Notes: generated by a model from the sequence alone, not told the origin. Shown: positions 9,147 to 18,523, numbered from the stretch's first letter. The stretch: DNA of 64,000 bases from Faecalicatena_A orotica (GCF_040545875.1 NZ_JBEPMR010000003.1); one strand, 5' to 3'. A program made the numbers and translations.

Positions 9147-9177
9147 CGGCGGGATATCAGCGTCCTGCCGTTTTTTT
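9147..9177 (+). terminator. Rho-independent terminator
   Basis: Stem CGGCGGGA / TCCTGCCG (9147-9154 and 9163-9170, one G-T pair) with an 8-base loop and seven T residues. It follows the small membrane protein gene by 40 bases. Confidence 0.8.
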
Positions 9178-9203
9178 GTTGTTATCGGGTATTTCTAAAT
9201 TCA

Positions 9204-9232
9204 TTGCGCATTCATTTCCTGTATGTTAGAAT
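9204..9232 (+). promoter_or_regulatory. Likely promoter of the solute-binding protein / hybrid kinase operon
   Basis: TTGCGC (9204-9209) and TAGAAT (9227-9232) with a 17-base spacer, 60 bases before the start codon and just after a terminator. The boxes match consensus only in part, so this is a moderate call. Confidence 0.5.
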
Positions 9233-9292
9233 TAATAGAAATGTGTATGGGCCGATCGAAAAAATACATTATGGACATACCAGGAGATTAAC

Positions 9293-10570
9293 ATGAACAA
9301 AGTCAGAAAAAAGCAATTATGCTCCTTAGCCGCAGCCAGTATCTTTCTTCTTACCGGCTGTTCCGAAAAAGGGAGTGTTGTTAATTATGAGGAAACGAAG
9401 GAGGACGTTACGTCTATCACCTTCTTTGGCAACAAATACGAACCGGAGAATGTGACTGTAATCGAAGAGATCATATCCGGATTTATGAGAGAAAACCCCG
9501 ACATCCGGGTTTCATACGAAAGTTTAAAGGGAAATGATTATTATACCGCACTGGAAAAGAGGATGGAGGCCGGCAAGGGAGACGATGTGTTCATGGTGAA
9601 CCATGACGCGGTTCTCGAACTGAAGGCAAAGGGACAGCTCGCGGATCTTTCGGATTTAAGTACCATAGAGGAATATACTGATCAGATGGTTGACCAGATG
9701 ATGGATAATGGAGAGATCTATTGGATGCCTACAACGGTGTCTTCCTTCGGGCTGTATTGCAATCTGGATCTTTTAAGAGAGTATGATCTGGAAGTGCCGG
9801 AGAATCTGGGAGAATGGAAGGAAATCTGTGAAATATTTGTAAAGCAGGAAATTACCCCGGTTATTGCCAATAATGATATTTCACTGAAGACTCTGGCAAT
9901 CGGGGAGGGCTTCTTTTATACATATCAGGAGGGCAGACAGAAAGAAGTCATGGAGCGCCTGAACAGTGGGGAAGACAGGCTCAGTGATTATCTGACATCT
10001 GGCTTTTCGGTTGCGGAGGAATTCATCAGTAAAGGATACATCGATGCCGGGAAGGCTGTTGATACAAAGAAGACCTCGGACGATCTGGAAGAATTTGTAA
10101 AAGGGGAATGTCCGTTTATGCTGACTGGAGCGTGGGCGGCCGGCCGCGTACATAATATGGAACCAGATTTTGATTTTGAAGTTGTGCCATATCCGGTTCT
10201 GGAGGATGGCTCACTGCTTGTAATCAATCCGGATGTACGTCTGAGTGTGAATGCGCAGAGCGAACATACTGAAGCGGCGATGCGGTTTCTGGAGTATTTT
10301 ACGCAGGAGGAGAACATCCGGAAATTGGCAGACCAGCAGTCATCATTCAGCCCACTGAAAGGTGGAACCCCTTCTTCTGTGGAAGAAATCCAGCCTCTGG
10401 TCCCATGCTATCAGGAGGGGCGGGATGTGATCGGTACAGACAGCCTGCTTTACCTGCCAGTCTGGGAATTAACGGCAGAAGCTTCCATGAGCCTGCTGTC
10501 AGGGGAAAAACTCGAAGTTGTCATGGATCAGATGGATAAAGAGGCAGAGTTGGAAAGGGGAGCCTTGTAA
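9293..10570 (+). CDS. Extracellular solute-binding protein (family 1), lipoprotein
   Basis: A 425-residue lipoprotein of the ABC sugar-binding type. The N-terminus has a basic start, a hydrophobic stretch and the lipobox LLTGC (cleavage before the Cys of GCSEKG), so the mature protein should be anchored outside the membrane. The fold is suggested by ITFFGNKYEPEN followed by FMRENPDIRVSYES, and GKGDDVFMVNHD. The next gene is a hybrid histidine kinase whose start overlaps this stop by one base. No permease or ATPase gene is nearby. The most likely role is ligand capture for the kinase rather than uptake. This is inference from context; the ligand is unknown. Confidence 0.85.
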   Translation: MNKVRKKQLCSLAAASIFLLTGCSEKGSVVNYEETKEDVTSITFFGNKYEPENVTVIEEIISGFMRENPDIRVSYESLKGNDYYTALEKRMEAGKGDDVFMVNHDAVLELKAKGQLADLSDLSTIEEYTDQMVDQMMDNGEIYWMPTTVSSFGLYCNLDLLREYDLEVPENLGEWKEICEIFVKQEITPVIANNDISLKTLAIGEGFFYTYQEGRQKEVMERLNSGEDRLSDYLTSGFSVAEEFISKGYIDAGKAVDTKKTSDDLEEFVKGECPFMLTGAWAAGRVHNMEPDFDFEVVPYPVLEDGSLLVINPDVRLSVNAQSEHTEAAMRFLEYFTQEENIRKLADQQSSFSPLKGGTPSSVEEIQPLVPCYQEGRDVIGTDSLLYLPVWELTAEASMSLLSGEKLEVVMDQMDKEAELERGAL

Positions 10571-13500
10571 TGGAAAAGAAAAGCTCCGGGGGATCTAAAA
10601 AGAAAATAGCAGTAACAGCTGTGTGTGTTGCCGCACTGCTCTGTACTTTTACGTTCCTGTTTGTGAGAGGTGTTAAGGAACAGTTATGGGAACAATCTGT
10701 CAATACAATTGCCGAGAGTACAAGACAGGGGTGCGGTACCCTGAAAGTGCAGCTTACAGAAGATTACCAGACAATGAGCACGGCTGCACAGAACATAGAG
10801 GAAATCAGCCCGGGAGAGGGCGATGAAGATATAGAAGAGGCCATGAGCGGCTATTCACAAATAGAGAGCGGGATCAGCCTTTATCTGTCTGACGGCAGAT
10901 GTATGCCGGATGGTTCTGTGATCGATGAGAATGCATGGAATTTCTTAGAGAATACAAAGCAGGGAAAAGGGATTATCAATCCACATATCAGCAGTGTTAC
11001 AGGAATGAATGTGTTTGACCTGTTTGTAAAAGTCAGTCTGGCTGACGGGACAGAAGGATGGATCGTGAAGGAGTACGAGATCGAGAGTATTGTTGACAGT
11101 TTCAGCCTGTCATTTTATAACAATGCCGGATTTTCCTATGTGATCAATCGGCAGGGGGATGTACTGATCCGTTCACCGCATCCTGACAGCAATAAAACCG
11201 TTCAGAATCTGTTTGATATGCTGCCGGAAGTAGAGAATGACCCGAAAAGCCTGAGCCGGTTCAGGGACTCTCTGGAGAATCTGAAAAGCGGATATGCAGT
11301 GTTTGTTTATCAGGGCGAGGAGACGGTATTCTGTTATACCCCGCTGAAACTGGAGACAGACTGGTATCTAATTTCCATTATTCCGAAAGAGGTAGTGGAT
11401 GAACAGACAAATCAGATATTAAGGCGCTCCATGATGCTGATAGCAAGCATTATTGTGGGAATCTGCCTGCTGATACTTCTATATATCCGTTATGTAAACA
11501 GGACAAATAAAAAGCTCCGGAATCAGGCTGACTATATCGGGCATCTTTATAATGCGATTCCGGATGCTGTAGCGCTTTTGACAGTTGATCCGCCTTACCG
11601 GATCATACAGATGAACAGGGAAGGCCTGAAAATTCTGGATTATCCGGAAGATACACCAATGTGGGAAATGTGTCTGGAAGATATTATTTATCCCGATGAT
11701 TACAGGGAAATGGCGGGAGTTCTTGAAGATACGATTGCCCATTCGCGGAAAAATGTTTTTGAGCACCGCATCCAAAAATCGGACGGCTGTTTTTTATGGG
11801 CGGCCGGTATTATAGAAAAAATGCTGGATGAGGACGGCACTCCAGTTCTGATTGCTGCGTTTCACGATATTACAGATAAGAAGCTGGCCGAGGAGGAAGA
11901 GGAGAAGGCGAAGCTCCAGGAACGCCTGACTCTGGTCAGGGCGATATCTAATGCCTATCCGGTAATCATCAGCATCAATCTGACGAAGGATACTGTTACT
12001 TTCATTTATACAGAGAGCAAGGATATGCCCGGTCTCGGGGAACAGAAGTCCTACACAGAGTTCTTTGATGTATTTGCATCCAGTGTACATCCGGACAGCC
12101 GTGAGGAGTTCAGGGCCCGCTTCTCACTCGAAAACCTTGACACAGTTCTGGGAGAGAACAAGACAGAAGTATTTCTGGAGACAAAACAGAGCTTTGGAGA
12201 CGGAGTCTATCACTGGACCTCTACACAGATCATTCATGTGGATAACCCATACTCAAAGGATAAGCTGGCAATTCTGATCTCACGCTGTATCGATGAGCAG
12301 AGATATGAGGAGGAACAAAGAAGACAGGCACTTCAGAGTGCGCTCGATAATGCAATGGCGGCAAACAGCGCAAAGAGCCAGTTCTTATCGAATATGAGCC
12401 ATGATATCCGGACACCAATGAATGCCATTGTCGGAATGACTGCGATTGCGGCGGCCCATCTTGACGACAGGGACAGAGTGGCCGCATGCCTGAAAAAAAT
12501 CAACCTTTCCAGCAGCCATCTGCTTAGTCTGATCAATGATGTACTGGATATGTCAAAAATAGAGAGCGGCAAGATGTCACTGAGCGAGGAACCATTTAAT
12601 CTTGCGGAACTGATTGCAAATTCGATTGAGTTAATCCGTCCCCAGACGAATGAAAAGCAGCAGGAACTGGATGTACATATGGCTATTAAGGATGAGGATG
12701 TATCCGGGGATGCACTCCGCATTCAGCAGGCATGCCTCAATATCCTGAGCAATGCCGTAAAGTATACGCCTGAGGGCGGCTGTATCCATGTGGAGGTAAG
12801 GCAGGAGCAGTGCATACGTAAAGGTTACCAGAGGTACATATTTGTCTGTGCCGATAATGGAATCGGGATGAATGAGGAATTTCTGGATAAACTGTTTCAG
12901 CCGTTCGAACGTGCAAAAGATTCGACAAGCAGCCGGATAGCCGGAACCGGACTGGGTATGGCAATCACGAAGAATGTAATTGACCTGATGGACGGCGATA
13001 TCCAGGTTGAGAGTGCATTGGGCAGGGGGTCTGTATTTACAGTAACAATACCTCTCAAGGTACAGGATATTGAAGCAGATGAAGTACCTGAGGAATGGAT
13101 TGGAATAAGGACACTGATTGTGGACGATGATGTGCAGACATGTGAAAATGCGGCAGAACTTTTGAAGGAGATGGGCCTGCGCGCCCAGTTCGTGACAGAT
13201 GGTGAAAAGGCAGTGCAGTGTGCAGTTTGTGAGGCGGAAACTTCAGATCCATTTAATATGGTCATTGTCGACTGGAAAATGCCGGGTATGGATGGTGTTG
13301 AGGTCACTAGACAGATACGGATGAAACTAGGCGATGGGATTCCGGTTATTGTGCTGACTGCATATGACTGGTCGGAAATTGAGCAGGAGGCGAGGGCGGC
13401 AGGTGTAACGGCCTTTATCTCAAAGCCATTTTACCGTTCAAAGATCTGCGGCCTGTTGGGAGAACTGAGCGGCAGTGGTGAATCCATAGAGGAGCAGTTT

Positions 13501-13920
13501 GTGGACCGGAAGCCTGACTATTCGGGCAGTAGAATTCTTCTGGCCGAGGATAATGAATTAAACCGTGAGATTGCCTATGAACTGCTCAGTGATACAGGTG
13601 TGCAGATTGAGGAGGCTGTAAACGGAGAGGAAGCGGTGAATAAGGTTGCTGCATCAGAAGAGGGATACTATGATTTAATACTCATGGATGTCCAGATGCC
13701 GAAGATGGACGGGTATGAGGCTACAAAGGCAATCCGGAGGCTGAAGAGGCCGGACGCCGGGAGTATACCGATTGTCGCCATGACTGCGAATGCATTCGAA
13801 GAGGATGTCCGGGCCGCACTGCATGCAGGTATGGATGCCCATCTTGCAAAGCCGGTTGATATAAAAGAACTGGAACGGATACTTTATCTTTACCTATATC
13901 AGAAAAGAACGAATACTTAA
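10570..13920 (+). CDS. Hybrid sensor histidine kinase with two receiver domains
   Basis: A 1116-residue membrane kinase. Order: transmembrane helix (about 12-32); extracytoplasmic sensor of the Cache type (about 40-285); second transmembrane helix (about 287-308); PAS domain (about 320-440); a second PAS-like region (about 450-580); HisKA with SHDIRTPMN and the phospho-acceptor His611; HATPase domain with NAVKYTPEGG and GTGLGMAI; receiver 1 with Asp901 (VDWKMPG); receiver 2 with Asp1040 (MDVQMPKMDG). There is no DNA-binding output or Hpt domain, so phosphate must leave through another protein or the receivers tune the kinase. It is translationally coupled to the solute-binding protein, which probably presents the ligand to the Cache domain. 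Confidence 0.9.
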   Translation: MEKKSSGGSKKKIAVTAVCVAALLCTFTFLFVRGVKEQLWEQSVNTIAESTRQGCGTLKVQLTEDYQTMSTAAQNIEEISPGEGDEDIEEAMSGYSQIESGISLYLSDGRCMPDGSVIDENAWNFLENTKQGKGIINPHISSVTGMNVFDLFVKVSLADGTEGWIVKEYEIESIVDSFSLSFYNNAGFSYVINRQGDVLIRSPHPDSNKTVQNLFDMLPEVENDPKSLSRFRDSLENLKSGYAVFVYQGEETVFCYTPLKLETDWYLISIIPKEVVDEQTNQILRRSMMLIASIIVGICLLILLYIRYVNRTNKKLRNQADYIGHLYNAIPDAVALLTVDPPYRIIQMNREGLKILDYPEDTPMWEMCLEDIIYPDDYREMAGVLEDTIAHSRKNVFEHRIQKSDGCFLWAAGIIEKMLDEDGTPVLIAAFHDITDKKLAEEEEEKAKLQERLTLVRAISNAYPVIISINLTKDTVTFIYTESKDMPGLGEQKSYTEFFDVFASSVHPDSREEFRARFSLENLDTVLGENKTEVFLETKQSFGDGVYHWTSTQIIHVDNPYSKDKLAILISRCIDEQRYEEEQRRQALQSALDNAMAANSAKSQFLSNMSHDIRTPMNAIVGMTAIAAAHLDDRDRVAACLKKINLSSSHLLSLINDVLDMSKIESGKMSLSEEPFNLAELIANSIELIRPQTNEKQQELDVHMAIKDEDVSGDALRIQQACLNILSNAVKYTPEGGCIHVEVRQEQCIRKGYQRYIFVCADNGIGMNEEFLDKLFQPFERAKDSTSSRIAGTGLGMAITKNVIDLMDGDIQVESALGRGSVFTVTIPLKVQDIEADEVPEEWIGIRTLIVDDDVQTCENAAELLKEMGLRAQFVTDGEKAVQCAVCEAETSDPFNMVIVDWKMPGMDGVEVTRQIRMKLGDGIPVIVLTAYDWSEIEQEARAAGVTAFISKPFYRSKICGLLGELSGSGESIEEQFVDRKPDYSGSRILLAEDNELNREIAYELLSDTGVQIEEAVNGEEAVNKVAASEEGYYDLILMDVQMPKMDGYEATKAIRRLKRPDAGSIPIVAMTANAFEEDVRAALHAGMDAHLAKPVDIKELERILYLYLYQKRTNT

Positions 13921-13923
13921 GGA

Positions 13924-15006
13924 TCAGGGACGGAGATGGGAATCTCCGTCTTTGTCTCTGCAAAGCAGTTTTTTATAACTTTGGTCCATTCCAATCGCTC
14001 CGAGAGGGGCTGTAATAAGAATTGCTAATACGGCAACAGACAGAATGATTTTGCCGCAGGGCAGTCCCAATGACAGTGGAACCGAGCCGATTGCTGCCTG
14101 TACAGTAGCCTTCGGCATGTATGCAATCATACAGAAGAGGCGCTCTTTCAAATTAAGCCGGGTCCCTAAAAGACAAATATAAACGCCTGCCGCACGAAAC
14201 AGAAGAGCAGTAAAAATCATTACAACTGCTGCCAGTCCGGCCTCCATCGTATAACGAATGTCAACTGCCGCGCCTACCAGCACAAATAAGATAACCTCTG
14301 CCGCAAGCCATAATTTCCCGAATTTCTCGGACAGTCTTTTTGATACGAACGCAGTACTCTTCATTTTGAGTACACAGGCCATACTTACTACTGCAAGTAA
14401 GTCGGAAACCGATATGATATCTTTCAGCCATGTCTCAATCGCCGTCAGCATAAACGAAGTCCCAAGTACAATAATCACCTTCATACTGTTTCTGACACAA
14501 TGTTCATGTGCATATGCAGTTTCAAAAAACAGGCTGAGGATAAATCCCGCGGCGGCACCCAGTACGATTCCAAGAAGTATGGAGATAGGAATATTCACAA
14601 AATCTTTGAGATTTGCATTCCCTCCCTGTGCCATGCTGGTAAATGTTGAAAATAGTACAATTACAAAGATATCATCGCAGGAAGCACCAGCCAGAATAAG
14701 CTGTGGGATACTTTTGGATGTACCGTATTTCATATCCATCAATTGTACCATCCTTGGCACAACGACAGCCGGGGACACTGCTCCTAGTACGGCGCCCATA
14801 ACAGCGGCGTCTATTTTTGTGATACCGAGTATATGTGGGGCAAACAGAAAGAAAGCCAATATTTCAAAACTGGCGGGGATACATGACATCATAACCGCAG
14901 GCCGCCCCACCTTTTTAAGATCTGACAGATCGAGGGAAAGTCCGGCCTTAAGCAGGATAATGATAAGGGCCATCTGCCGCAGTTCAGAAGAAACAGCCAG
15001 AATGGA
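13924..15006 (-). pseudogene. Cation:proton antiporter, 5'-truncated
   Basis: The 349-residue frame from an internal ATG at 14973 encodes most of a CPA-type Na+/H+ or K+/H+ antiporter, with about ten hydrophobic segments and the ion-pathway motif GASCDDIFVIVLF. Family members begin with about 50 more residues forming the first helices. Here the homologous frame continues upstream of that ATG (SILAVSSELRQ) to 15006 and then meets TGA. No ribosome binding site precedes the ATG. The 5' part has thus been lost exactly where the promoter of the divergent repressor gene starts. The gene is probably non-functional, although the rest of the frame is intact, which suggests a recent event. A rare internal start cannot be excluded. 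Confidence 0.72.
13929..13953 (+). terminator. Rho-independent terminator after the hybrid kinase
   Basis: Perfect 8-bp stem GACGGAGA / TCTCCGTC (13929-13936 and 13943-13950) followed by TTTGTCT. It lies just beyond the kinase stop and inside the 3' end of the opposite-strand antiporter remnant. Confidence 0.75.
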
Positions 15007-15026
15007 TCAAACTTATCATAATACTC

Positions 15027-15080
15027 TTGACATCGCTGTTCTATTCGAGTAGAATGAAACTATATTCTATTACAGTAGAA
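15027..15080 (+). promoter_or_regulatory. Promoter of blaI-like operon with two BlaI-type operators
   Basis: TTGACA (15027-15032), 17 bases, TAGAAT (15050-15055). Two 16-base near-identical sites, TTCTATTCGAGTAGAA (15039-15054) and TTCTATTACAGTAGAA (15065-15080), have TTCTA/TAGAA arms. The first covers the spacer and -10 box; the second lies about where transcription starts. The centres are 26 bases apart. This is the layout expected for autorepression by a BlaI/MecI dimer, and the repressor gene follows at once. Confidence 0.82.
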
Positions 15081-15094
15081 CGGAGGCGCGTTAA

Positions 15095-15454
15095 ATGGAC
15101 TTAAAACTTTTTGATTCAGAACGGCGTGTGATGGAATGCCTGTGGAGCAGCGGCAGCCTCAGCGCAAAGGAAATTGCAGGGCAGTTATCTGAACAGGTGG
15201 GATGGAGCAAGACGACAACGTACACGGTGATACGTAAATGTATTGATAAAGGAATTATAGAGCGTACCGATCCAGGATTTCACTGCCGGCCCCTTGTTAC
15301 CCGGGAAGAAATCTGTACACAGGAGACTGAGGAATTGATCCAGAGGAATTTCGGCGGGTCTGCAGACCTCCTAGTAGCCTCTTTACTTGGAGCCAGAAAG
15401 CTCTCCAAGGGAGAGATTGAGCGCATGAAAGCGCTGATTGAAGAATTGAGGTGA
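15095..15454 (+). CDS. BlaI/MecI/CopY family transcriptional repressor
   Basis: A 119-residue winged-helix repressor. The N-terminal domain carries the family pattern (ERRVMECLWSSGSLSAKEI, then WSKTTTYTVIRKCIDKG), which in BlaI and MecI contacts operator DNA; the C-terminal third is the dimerisation helix region that is cleaved when the partner protease is activated. It is followed after 6 bases by an M56 protease, the usual BlaI-BlaR1 pair, and preceded by two matching dyads that are its likely operators. No beta-lactamase or penicillin-binding protein gene is present, so the signal and target are probably not beta-lactam resistance. Confidence 0.92.
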   Translation: MDLKLFDSERRVMECLWSSGSLSAKEIAGQLSEQVGWSKTTTYTVIRKCIDKGIIERTDPGFHCRPLVTREEICTQETEELIQRNFGGSADLLVASLLGARKLSKGEIERMKALIEELR

Positions 15455-15460
15455 CAATCT

Positions 15461-17056
15461 ATGATGTCCTTAATCGAGATGACTCTCGAAGGATCGGTAA
15501 TCATTATGGCAATTACACTGGTCCGTTCCCTGACGATTCACCATCTGCCCAAAAAGGCATTTCTCCTGTTATGGGCCGTAGCATTAACCCGTTTACTGCT
15601 GCCGGTGCGCATATCTTCACCGGCAAGTATCTACACGGTAACACCGGGGCTTTCCGATGCCGGACGCAGCGGGATCCTGCTGCCGGGAGTGGCTGCGCAG
15701 GCGTCAGCTTCTTCATCCGGAAGAGTGGCAGTGCCCGTTTCTTTCTGGGCCATTGTATGGCTTGCCGGGGGTCTGCTGCTGGCACTTGGGATCCTGATCT
15801 GCCATATCAGGAACCGGCGGATATACCGTACATCACTTCCGGCGGAAAGCCAGTGGGTCAGGCAGTGGATCGAATGTCACCGCCTGAGGCGCCCTGTTTT
15901 TGTACGGTACTCGGATCAAATAGAGGCCCCGCTGACCTATGGCATACTTTGGCCGGTTATTTTGCTGCCGGCAGAGATAGACTGGTCTGATGAGGCGCTG
16001 CTGGGATATATTCTGGCACATGAAATGTCTCATATCCGCAGATTTGATGCCCTGATTAAGTGGTTTTTAGCCGCTGCATTATGTCTGCATTGGTTCAACC
16101 CGCTTGTCTGGGCCATGTATATACTGGCAAACCGTGATCTGGAGATTTCCTGTGATGAATCCGTGCTTCATCTGTATGGACAGCAGTCCCGGGCCGACTA
16201 TGCACTGACACTTGTAGGAATGGAGGAACGCCGGACAGAATTTGCACCTCTGGCAAACTGCTTCAGCAGAAATGCCCTAAAAGAACGGATCACCGCCATT
16301 ATGAAATCACCGGAAAAATCAGTGAAGAACCTTGTGGCTTCCGCTGTCCTGATCGGGGTTATCACGATCGTATTTGCAACCTCTGCCCCTGCCGGGCGTG
16401 CTTCCGCAAGTGGGGTGCAAACCATATCCAGAGAAACGGTGCAGGAAAGTGTTTTTGATGCGGAATATCCTCAGGAACCCTCCTATACAAAGGCGCAGTA
16501 TCAGAAGCTGCTAAAGAGGATCAAACTGAAAGGTTATGAAGAGATGTCCATCGCTGAATTTAACCGCAGGATAAATGCACTGCTGTCTGTGGAGAATGAC
16601 GGGCAGCGAGAATTGTATGAACAGATTCTGGCTTTTCTGCCTGCTGACGATCCGGAAGCAGATTATCTCTGCAATACTGTTCAGGCATCCCTCGGAGAGT
16701 ATTCGGCACGTATGGATGAGGTGTTTTCAGGGGAGCAGAACGACCCTGTGTTCTATGGTTCTGTCGAACTTGAACTGGAAGAAGATGTATTCGGTGACAG
16801 GGTCGTAACAGGCGGCAGACATGCAGACTATGAGTTTAGTTACCGCATCCTGCATCAGGATAAACTGACTGTAAAGGAAAGAGATGCTTTCCTGCAGAAC
16901 ATCATGCATAGTATGCAGGATTACGCAGATGAAAATTATGAAGATCCCTTTACAGAAGAAGGCCTTCGGAAAATTTTGACTACAGCAGGTAAAAAATATG
17001 CCACAGATAAGATCTCTTTTACCGGTGGAAAAATAACGAATATTGAAAGCTATTAA
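15461..17056 (+). CDS. M56 (BlaR1-like) membrane metallopeptidase with unusual outer domain
   Basis: A 531-residue sensor protease. There are hydrophobic segments at about 7-27, 35-52, 93-113, 199-220 and 286-305. The zinc motif HEMSH is at residues 187-191 and the downstream NRDLEISCDES, with the further ligand, follows after the fourth helix. The C-terminal outer domain (about 341-531) is not the penicillin-binding sensor of BlaR1 or MecR1: there is no SxxK or KTG motif. Instead it starts YTKAQY, continues with GYEEMSIAEFNRR, DVFGDRV and KLTVKERD, and is the same domain that occurs twice in the next gene's lipoprotein. It should sense an unknown outside signal and trigger cleavage of the BlaI-like repressor. 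Confidence 0.88.
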   Translation: MMSLIEMTLEGSVIIMAITLVRSLTIHHLPKKAFLLLWAVALTRLLLPVRISSPASIYTVTPGLSDAGRSGILLPGVAAQASASSSGRVAVPVSFWAIVWLAGGLLLALGILICHIRNRRIYRTSLPAESQWVRQWIECHRLRRPVFVRYSDQIEAPLTYGILWPVILLPAEIDWSDEALLGYILAHEMSHIRRFDALIKWFLAAALCLHWFNPLVWAMYILANRDLEISCDESVLHLYGQQSRADYALTLVGMEERRTEFAPLANCFSRNALKERITAIMKSPEKSVKNLVASAVLIGVITIVFATSAPAGRASASGVQTISRETVQESVFDAEYPQEPSYTKAQYQKLLKRIKLKGYEEMSIAEFNRRINALLSVENDGQRELYEQILAFLPADDPEADYLCNTVQASLGEYSARMDEVFSGEQNDPVFYGSVELELEEDVFGDRVVTGGRHADYEFSYRILHQDKLTVKERDAFLQNIMHSMQDYADENYEDPFTEEGLRKILTTAGKKYATDKISFTGGKITNIESY

Positions 17057-17074
17057 AGCGGGGAGGATAACAAT

Positions 17075-18469
17075 ATGTTCCATAAGAAAAAGCAGACAAC
17101 CGTTTTGTTATTGATTAGTGCGGCCATCGCTGCAATGTCAGGGTGTGCATCCTCACCTGCCAGACCGGCACAGCCTGAGGCTGTTTCGGGTACAAGGTAT
17201 CAGGCATACAGATGGGGAAAACCTGTAGAAAAGTACACGAAGGCCGATTATGATTTTCTCCTTTCCTTCCAGACGGAAGGATATGGGAAACTGCCGGTGG
17301 AAGAGTTTAACCATAAAGTGCTGAACTGGGAAGATGAGGAAGAGTACCACAAAACAGAAGATATATTAGCCCGTGTTTCTGCCACGCTTTCAGAAGAAGA
17401 TGAAAATGCGGACTTTATATTGGTTACACTGGGAAATACATGGAATGAATGTGAAAAAAAGCACTTCAATACATGTGAAAGAGAGAAGGCTCCCTGGCAC
17501 AGCAGTCAGGCTTTATATGAGACCTACGGAGATGTTTTTGGGGATAAAGTGCTGCTGACGGGTGCATATGCAGACTTCAGCTTTGACTACAATCTGGACA
17601 CGGACCAGAAGCTGACCGTCAGAGAGCGCGATGATTTACTGGACAGTATCGGCAATAAGCTGGAAGAATATATGATGAAGCAGCAGGCGGGTGCACTGAA
17701 AGAGGAAGAGAAGATGGAAAAAACTCTTTCTTCACATTTAACAGAACTGCTGAAATCTCTGGACGGGGGAATCACATGGGGCGGAAATGCTGATCTCGAC
17801 TATTACTGGGATACCCCTTATGATTTCAGGCAGGATAACGGCAGTGAGGCTACAGATGTCTCCTCAGAAGATAGTTTTTCTTATACAAAGAAGCAGTACA
17901 ATCTGGTGATGGAAAGATTCAAACCGCAGAATTATGAACAAATGTCTGTTTCCGAATATAACCGAACTATATACAATGCTTTTATTGATGATACTGGCGA
18001 TGAGGAGGGGACAGGGTATGCCTATGAGATGGTTATGGCTTCGCTGTCTGAGAATGACAAAAACTGGACATACCTTCACGATACGGTACAGAGGGCTTTG
18101 GATGAATACCATACGAGGATGACCGAAGTTTATACCGGTGAAAAGACAGACTTTTGCTGCACAGGGGATATCTACGTTCCACTGATAGAAGATGTTTACG
18201 GGGACAAAGTAGAGGTCGGCAGTGTCGATGGACAATATGAATTCACATACCGCATCACAGATGCCGCTAAACTTACCGTGCAGGAAAGGGAGGAGTTCAT
18301 AAATAAGGTGAACCAGAAGGTGAAAGAATTAGCAGAAAAAGAGGCCGGAAAAGGTACTTTGGATGAAGCAGGATTTAAAAAACTGCTGGAGTCGGCTGGG
18401 GAAGAAGCAAGTACTCAATATATCGAATTCACGGGATGCAGTCTGGGGTACTTTGAAGTGTATCGGTAA
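17075..18469 (+). CDS. Lipoprotein with two copies of the M56 sensor's outer domain
   Basis: A 464-residue secreted lipoprotein: basic start, hydrophobic stretch, then MSGC with the modified cysteine at residue 24. Two repeats follow, at about 53-255 and 268-464. Both have YTKxxY, a GYG/NYE plus PVEEFN or SVSEYNR segment, D-V-(F/Y)-G-D-K-V, a (D/E)F(D/T)Y strand and KLTV(R/Q)ER. The same signature forms the outer part of the upstream M56 protease. The gene starts 18 bases after the protease gene with GGGAGG, so it is in the same operon. I know no function for this domain. The lipoprotein could bind the same ligand, act as a decoy or co-receptor, or be the regulated output. Confidence 0.8.
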   Translation: MFHKKKQTTVLLLISAAIAAMSGCASSPARPAQPEAVSGTRYQAYRWGKPVEKYTKADYDFLLSFQTEGYGKLPVEEFNHKVLNWEDEEEYHKTEDILARVSATLSEEDENADFILVTLGNTWNECEKKHFNTCEREKAPWHSSQALYETYGDVFGDKVLLTGAYADFSFDYNLDTDQKLTVRERDDLLDSIGNKLEEYMMKQQAGALKEEEKMEKTLSSHLTELLKSLDGGITWGGNADLDYYWDTPYDFRQDNGSEATDVSSEDSFSYTKKQYNLVMERFKPQNYEQMSVSEYNRTIYNAFIDDTGDEEGTGYAYEMVMASLSENDKNWTYLHDTVQRALDEYHTRMTEVYTGEKTDFCCTGDIYVPLIEDVYGDKVEVGSVDGQYEFTYRITDAAKLTVQEREEFINKVNQKVKELAEKEAGKGTLDEAGFKKLLESAGEEASTQYIEFTGCSLGYFEVYR

Positions 18470-18523
18470 TAATTAATTAGAGAACGATGGTAGTAAAGGA
18501 AGGATAGAACTGACGGAGGTAAT

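Noticed and set aside
9114..9296. A 60-codon frame between the small membrane protein and the solute-binding protein.
   Set aside because: It runs through a terminator and a promoter, and its composition is not protein-like.
14258..15052. A 264-codon open frame on the plus strand opposite the antiporter.
   Set aside because: It is rich in Ser/Thr/Ile of low complexity, lies wholly opposite a recognisable transporter sequence, and has no ribosome binding site.
15451..15990. A 179-codon plus-strand frame overlapping the start of the M56 protease gene.
   Set aside because: The M56 frame has the HEMSH motif and membrane segments; this one has neither and no ribosome binding site of its own.
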